Position numbers and translations under genes: made by a program. Below, one piece after another: positions 61,647-64,000 of a stretch of DNA of 64,000 nt (positions are counted from its first letter, which is position 1; each line of letters begins with the position of its first letter). Origin of the DNA: Lachnospiraceae bacterium UBA7050 (GTDB lineage Bacteria; Bacillota; Clostridia; Lachnospirales; Lachnospiraceae); the NCBI GenBank assembly GCA_002493905.1, contig DLAJ01000017.1:1-64000 (forward strand), given 5' to 3'. The notes beneath the pieces are model-generated. The model made no database searches. It was not told the DNA's origin and saw only the letters and a program-made list of their open reading frames with translations.

Positions 61647-63317
61647 ATGAAGACCGATATTGAAATTGCGCAGGAAGCAGAACTGCTGCCGATTGTGAAG
61701 GTTGCAGAATCGCTGGGGATGAATGAGGACGATCTGGAATTATACGGGAAGTATAAGGCAAAGATTTCCGACTCTTTTTTGAAGAAGATTGCGGACCGGA
61801 AGGACGGAAAGCTCGTGCTTGTGACGGCGATTAATCCGACGCCGGCAGGAGAGGGAAAGACAACCACGACGGTGGGACTTGGACAGGCGTTTGCAAAATT
61901 AGGAAAGCGCGCTGTTATTGCACTCAGAGAGCCTTCTTTGGGGCCCTGTTTTGGAATAAAGGGCGGGGCGGCTGGCGGCGGTTATGCGCAGGTTGTTCCG
62001 ATGGAGGACTTAAATCTGCATTTTACGGGTGATTTTCATGCCGTTACGTCTGCAAACAATCTGCTTGCCGCAATGATTGACAATCATATTATGCAGGGAA
62101 ATGAATTGAGAATCGATACGAGGCAGATTGTCTGGAAGCGCTGTCTGGATATGAACGACCGTGCGCTCCGCAATACCGTGATCGGGATGGGAGGAAAGAT
62201 CGACGGCTTTGTGCGCGAGGAGCATTTTGTGATTACGGTTGCTTCCGAGATTATGGCGATTCTCTGTCTTGCGGAAGATATGGCGGATCTGAAAGAGCGG
62301 CTTGCGAAGATTGTTGTCGCTTATAATCTGGACGGAGAGCCTGTCACGGCAGCGGATTTATCTGCAGTCGGAGCAATGGCCGCGCTCTTAAAGGATGCCA
62401 TGAGTCCGAATCTGATTCAGACACTTGAGCATACGCCTGCGCTTGTCCACGGCGGTCCGTTTGCCAATATTGCGCATGGATGCAACAGCGTGCGCGCGAC
62501 AAAGGCGGCTTTGAAACTGGCGGATTACTGCATTACCGAGGCGGGCTTCGGCGCAGATTTAGGAGCTGAGAAATTTTTTGACATCAAATGCGCATCAGCG
62601 GGGCTGCACCCGGATGCGGTTGTTCTGGTCGCTACTGTCCGCGCATTAAAATACAACGGAGGCGTGGCAAAGGAGCAATTAGGTACGGAAAATCTGGATG
62701 CGCTTGAAAGAGGAATTGTCAATCTTGAGAAGCATATCGAAAATATCAAGCGCTACGGCGTACCCGTCGTGGTAACGCTGAATTCTTTTTTGACCGATAC
62801 CGAAGCAGAGCTTTCTTTTGTCAAACATTTTTGTGAGGAGCGCGGGTGTGAATTTGCGCTTTCAAAAGTATGGGAACAGGGTGGAAACGGAGGGATTGAG
62901 CTAGCACAGGCCGTTATAAAAACACTGGAGACGAAAGAGAGCCATTTCCAGCCGCTGTATGAGAGGAGTCTGCCGCTTAGGGAGAAGATGAAAAAGGTGG
63001 CAAAAGAGATTTACGGCGCGGAAGATGTTGTTTTCCAGACGGCGTGCAGTAAGCAGATTGACCGGTTAGAAGCGCTGGGATACTCAGAGCTTCCCGTATG
63101 CATGGCGAAAAATCAATATTCTCTTTCGGATGATGCCGCGAAGCTCGGAAGACCAACCGGATTTAAGCTTCAGGTACGCGAGGCATATGTCAATGCCGGA
63201 GCAGGGTTTGTCGTCGCGCTTACGGGAACGGTCATGACAATGCCGGGGCTGCCGAAGAAGCCCGCGGCACACCGCATTGATATTAACGAAGACGGTGTGA
63301 TTACCGGTTTATTTTAG
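61647..63317 (+). CDS. fhs: Formate-tetrahydrofolate ligase
   Basis: 556 aa from ATG 61647, exactly the family length (an ATG at 61638 is in frame but sits against its own ribosome site). It makes 10-formyl-THF from formate and ATP. The ATP loop '[20 protein letters not shown]' (about 64-83) and the conserved '[20 protein letters not shown]' (about 97-116) identify it. It begins the methyl branch of one-carbon metabolism, as used in acetogens and many gut Clostridia. It is followed 55 bp later by folD. Confidence 0.96.
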   Translation: MKTDIEIAQEAELLPIVKVAESLGMNEDDLELYGKYKAKISDSFLKKIADRKDGKLVLVTAINPTPAGEGKTTTTVGLGQAFAKLGKRAVIALREPSLGPCFGIKGGAAGGGYAQVVPMEDLNLHFTGDFHAVTSANNLLAAMIDNHIMQGNELRIDTRQIVWKRCLDMNDRALRNTVIGMGGKIDGFVREEHFVITVASEIMAILCLAEDMADLKERLAKIVVAYNLDGEPVTAADLSAVGAMAALLKDAMSPNLIQTLEHTPALVHGGPFANIAHGCNSVRATKAALKLADYCITEAGFGADLGAEKFFDIKCASAGLHPDAVVLVATVRALKYNGGVAKEQLGTENLDALERGIVNLEKHIENIKRYGVPVVVTLNSFLTDTEAELSFVKHFCEERGCEFALSKVWEQGGNGGIELAQAVIKTLETKESHFQPLYERSLPLREKMKKVAKEIYGAEDVVFQTACSKQIDRLEALGYSELPVCMAKNQYSLSDDAAKLGRPTGFKLQVREAYVNAGAGFVVALTGTVMTMPGLPKKPAAHRIDINEDGVITGLF

Positions 63318-63372
63318 AAAAGAAACGGTATCGCAGACACCTATCAAGGAAAAGTATGGAAAGGAGCATACC

Positions 63373-64000
63373 ATGCCACAGATTATCGACGGAAAAGCCA
63401 TATCAGCTCAAATTAAAGAAGAGGTGAAAGCACGGGTTGCCGTTTACCGTGAAAGAGGGGCGGAAATTACGCTTGCGGTTGTTCAGGTTGGAAACGATCC
63501 GGCGTCAAGCGTATATGTTGGCAATAAGAAAAAAGCATGTGCATATGTCGGGATTCGTTCGCTTTCCTATGAACTTCCCGAAGAGACGACAGAGGAGGAA
63601 CTGCTTGCCCTGATTGCAGACTTAAACAGCCGTGAGGATGTGCACGGAATTTTGGTACAGCTTCCCCTGCCCCAACAGATTGATGAACACAAAGTGATCT
63701 GCGCGATTGATCCGTCAAAGGACGTGGATGGATTTCATCCGCAGAATGTGGGTGCGCTCTGTACAGGTGAGGAAGGGTTCGTGTCCTGTACGCCGGCAGG
63801 GATCATTCAGCTTCTCAAGCGCTCCGGTATTGTGATAGAGGGCAGGGAGTGCGTCGTGATCGGACGCAGCAATATTGTCGGAAAGCCAATGGCGCTTCTA
63901 CTTTTAAGAGAAAATGGGACAGTCACAATCTGCCATTCTAAAACAAAAAATCTGAAAGAAACGGCAAAGCGGGCGGATATTCTGGTTGCTGCAGTCGGAA
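63373..64000 (+). CDS. folD: FolD methylene-THF dehydrogenase/cyclohydrolase (cut by window end)
   Basis: Incomplete: starts at ATG 63373 after AAGGAG and runs off at 64000, giving 209 codons of about 285. It opens 'MPQIIDGKAISAQIKEEV', has the substrate-site 'SSVYVGNKKKACAYVGI' with the catalytic Lys, 'HGILVQLPLPQQID' and the Rossmann 'VIGRSNIVGKPMALLL'. It interconverts methylene-, methenyl- and formyl-THF and follows fhs, as expected for a one-carbon operon. Confidence 0.95.
   Translation, partial: MPQIIDGKAISAQIKEEVKARVAVYRERGAEITLAVVQVGNDPASSVYVGNKKKACAYVGIRSLSYELPEETTEEELLALIADLNSREDVHGILVQLPLPQQIDEHKVICAIDPSKDVDGFHPQNVGALCTGEEGFVSCTPAGIIQLLKRSGIVIEGRECVVIGRSNIVGKPMALLLLRENGTVTICHSKTKNLKETAKRADILVAAVG

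Overview
The window looks like a chromosomal segment of an anaerobic Gram-positive Clostridia, most likely a gut-type member of the Lachnospiraceae. The evidence is gene content: rex, a T-box-regulated tyrS, fhs-folD, tepA-spoIIIE, alr-mazF, an isopropylmalate-synthase-like gene beside NADP-isocitrate dehydrogenase (a Re-citrate synthase arrangement), a class B sortase with BspA-type leucine-rich-repeat surface proteins, a Gly/Cys-rich spore-type protein, and strong Shine-Dalgarno sites throughout. I see no rRNA, tRNA, CRISPR array or intact transposase. Family assignments come from reading motifs by eye; no database search was run.

Layout. 1-3.9 kb: a LytTR regulator, a DUF3021 membrane protein and an ABC-2 exporter, then an AEC carrier on the minus strand. 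4.0-5.7 kb: an AT-rich insert with a secreted papain/C39-like protein and a small membrane-anchored protein. 5.7-10.2 kb: housekeeping genes (leuS, a small FlhB-C-like protein, yraN, pgeF). 10.3-19.2 kb: a two-component system, an unknown exported protein, a three-gene ABC transporter and a membrane GGDEF protein. 19.3-21.2 kb: the tyrosine T-box and tyrS. 21.2-23.4 kb: an HTH gene divergent from a Ser/Thr kinase gene that is split by a G10 homopolymer. 23.4-24.0 kb: a decayed stretch of remnant mini-ORFs. 24.0-27.6 kb: an AT-rich six-gene cassette centred on a classic AAA+ ATPase with four small proteins and a membrane protein, closed by a terminator; this is the best candidate for an undescribed system. 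27.7-32.4 kb: a PilZ protein, tyrA, an unknown membrane protein and a minus-strand Gly/Cys-rich group. 32.7-33.6 kb: a broken Rpn-type nuclease gene.

33.7-43.9 kb is a cell-surface locus: a class B sortase, two giant leucine-rich-repeat proteins ending in the same unusual sorting signal (TGDxxHPKWF), and a subtilase. 44.0-48.3 kb is a central-carbon block (Re-citrate synthase candidate, GntR regulator, icd, rex). 48.3-64.0 kb is mostly housekeeping: a coiled-coil protein, nnrDE, alr, an orphan mazF, a CNNM/CorC-type protein, yebC preceded by a five-copy 16-bp repeat, metY, a GT-C-like membrane protein with a hexapeptide-repeat tail, tepA, spoIIIE/ftsK, fhs, and the start of folD, which runs off the end.

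Connections. The GGDEF and PilZ proteins point to c-di-GMP signalling. The sortase and its two neighbours form a self-contained surface display unit. The Re-citrate synthase and icd genes feed 2-oxoglutarate synthesis in an anaerobe, with the redox sensor Rex next door. fhs-folD supplies one-carbon folate. Neighbouring genes are visibly richer in G+C than the 4.1-5.2 kb and 24.0-27.4 kb islands, which suggests these two islands were acquired by transfer.
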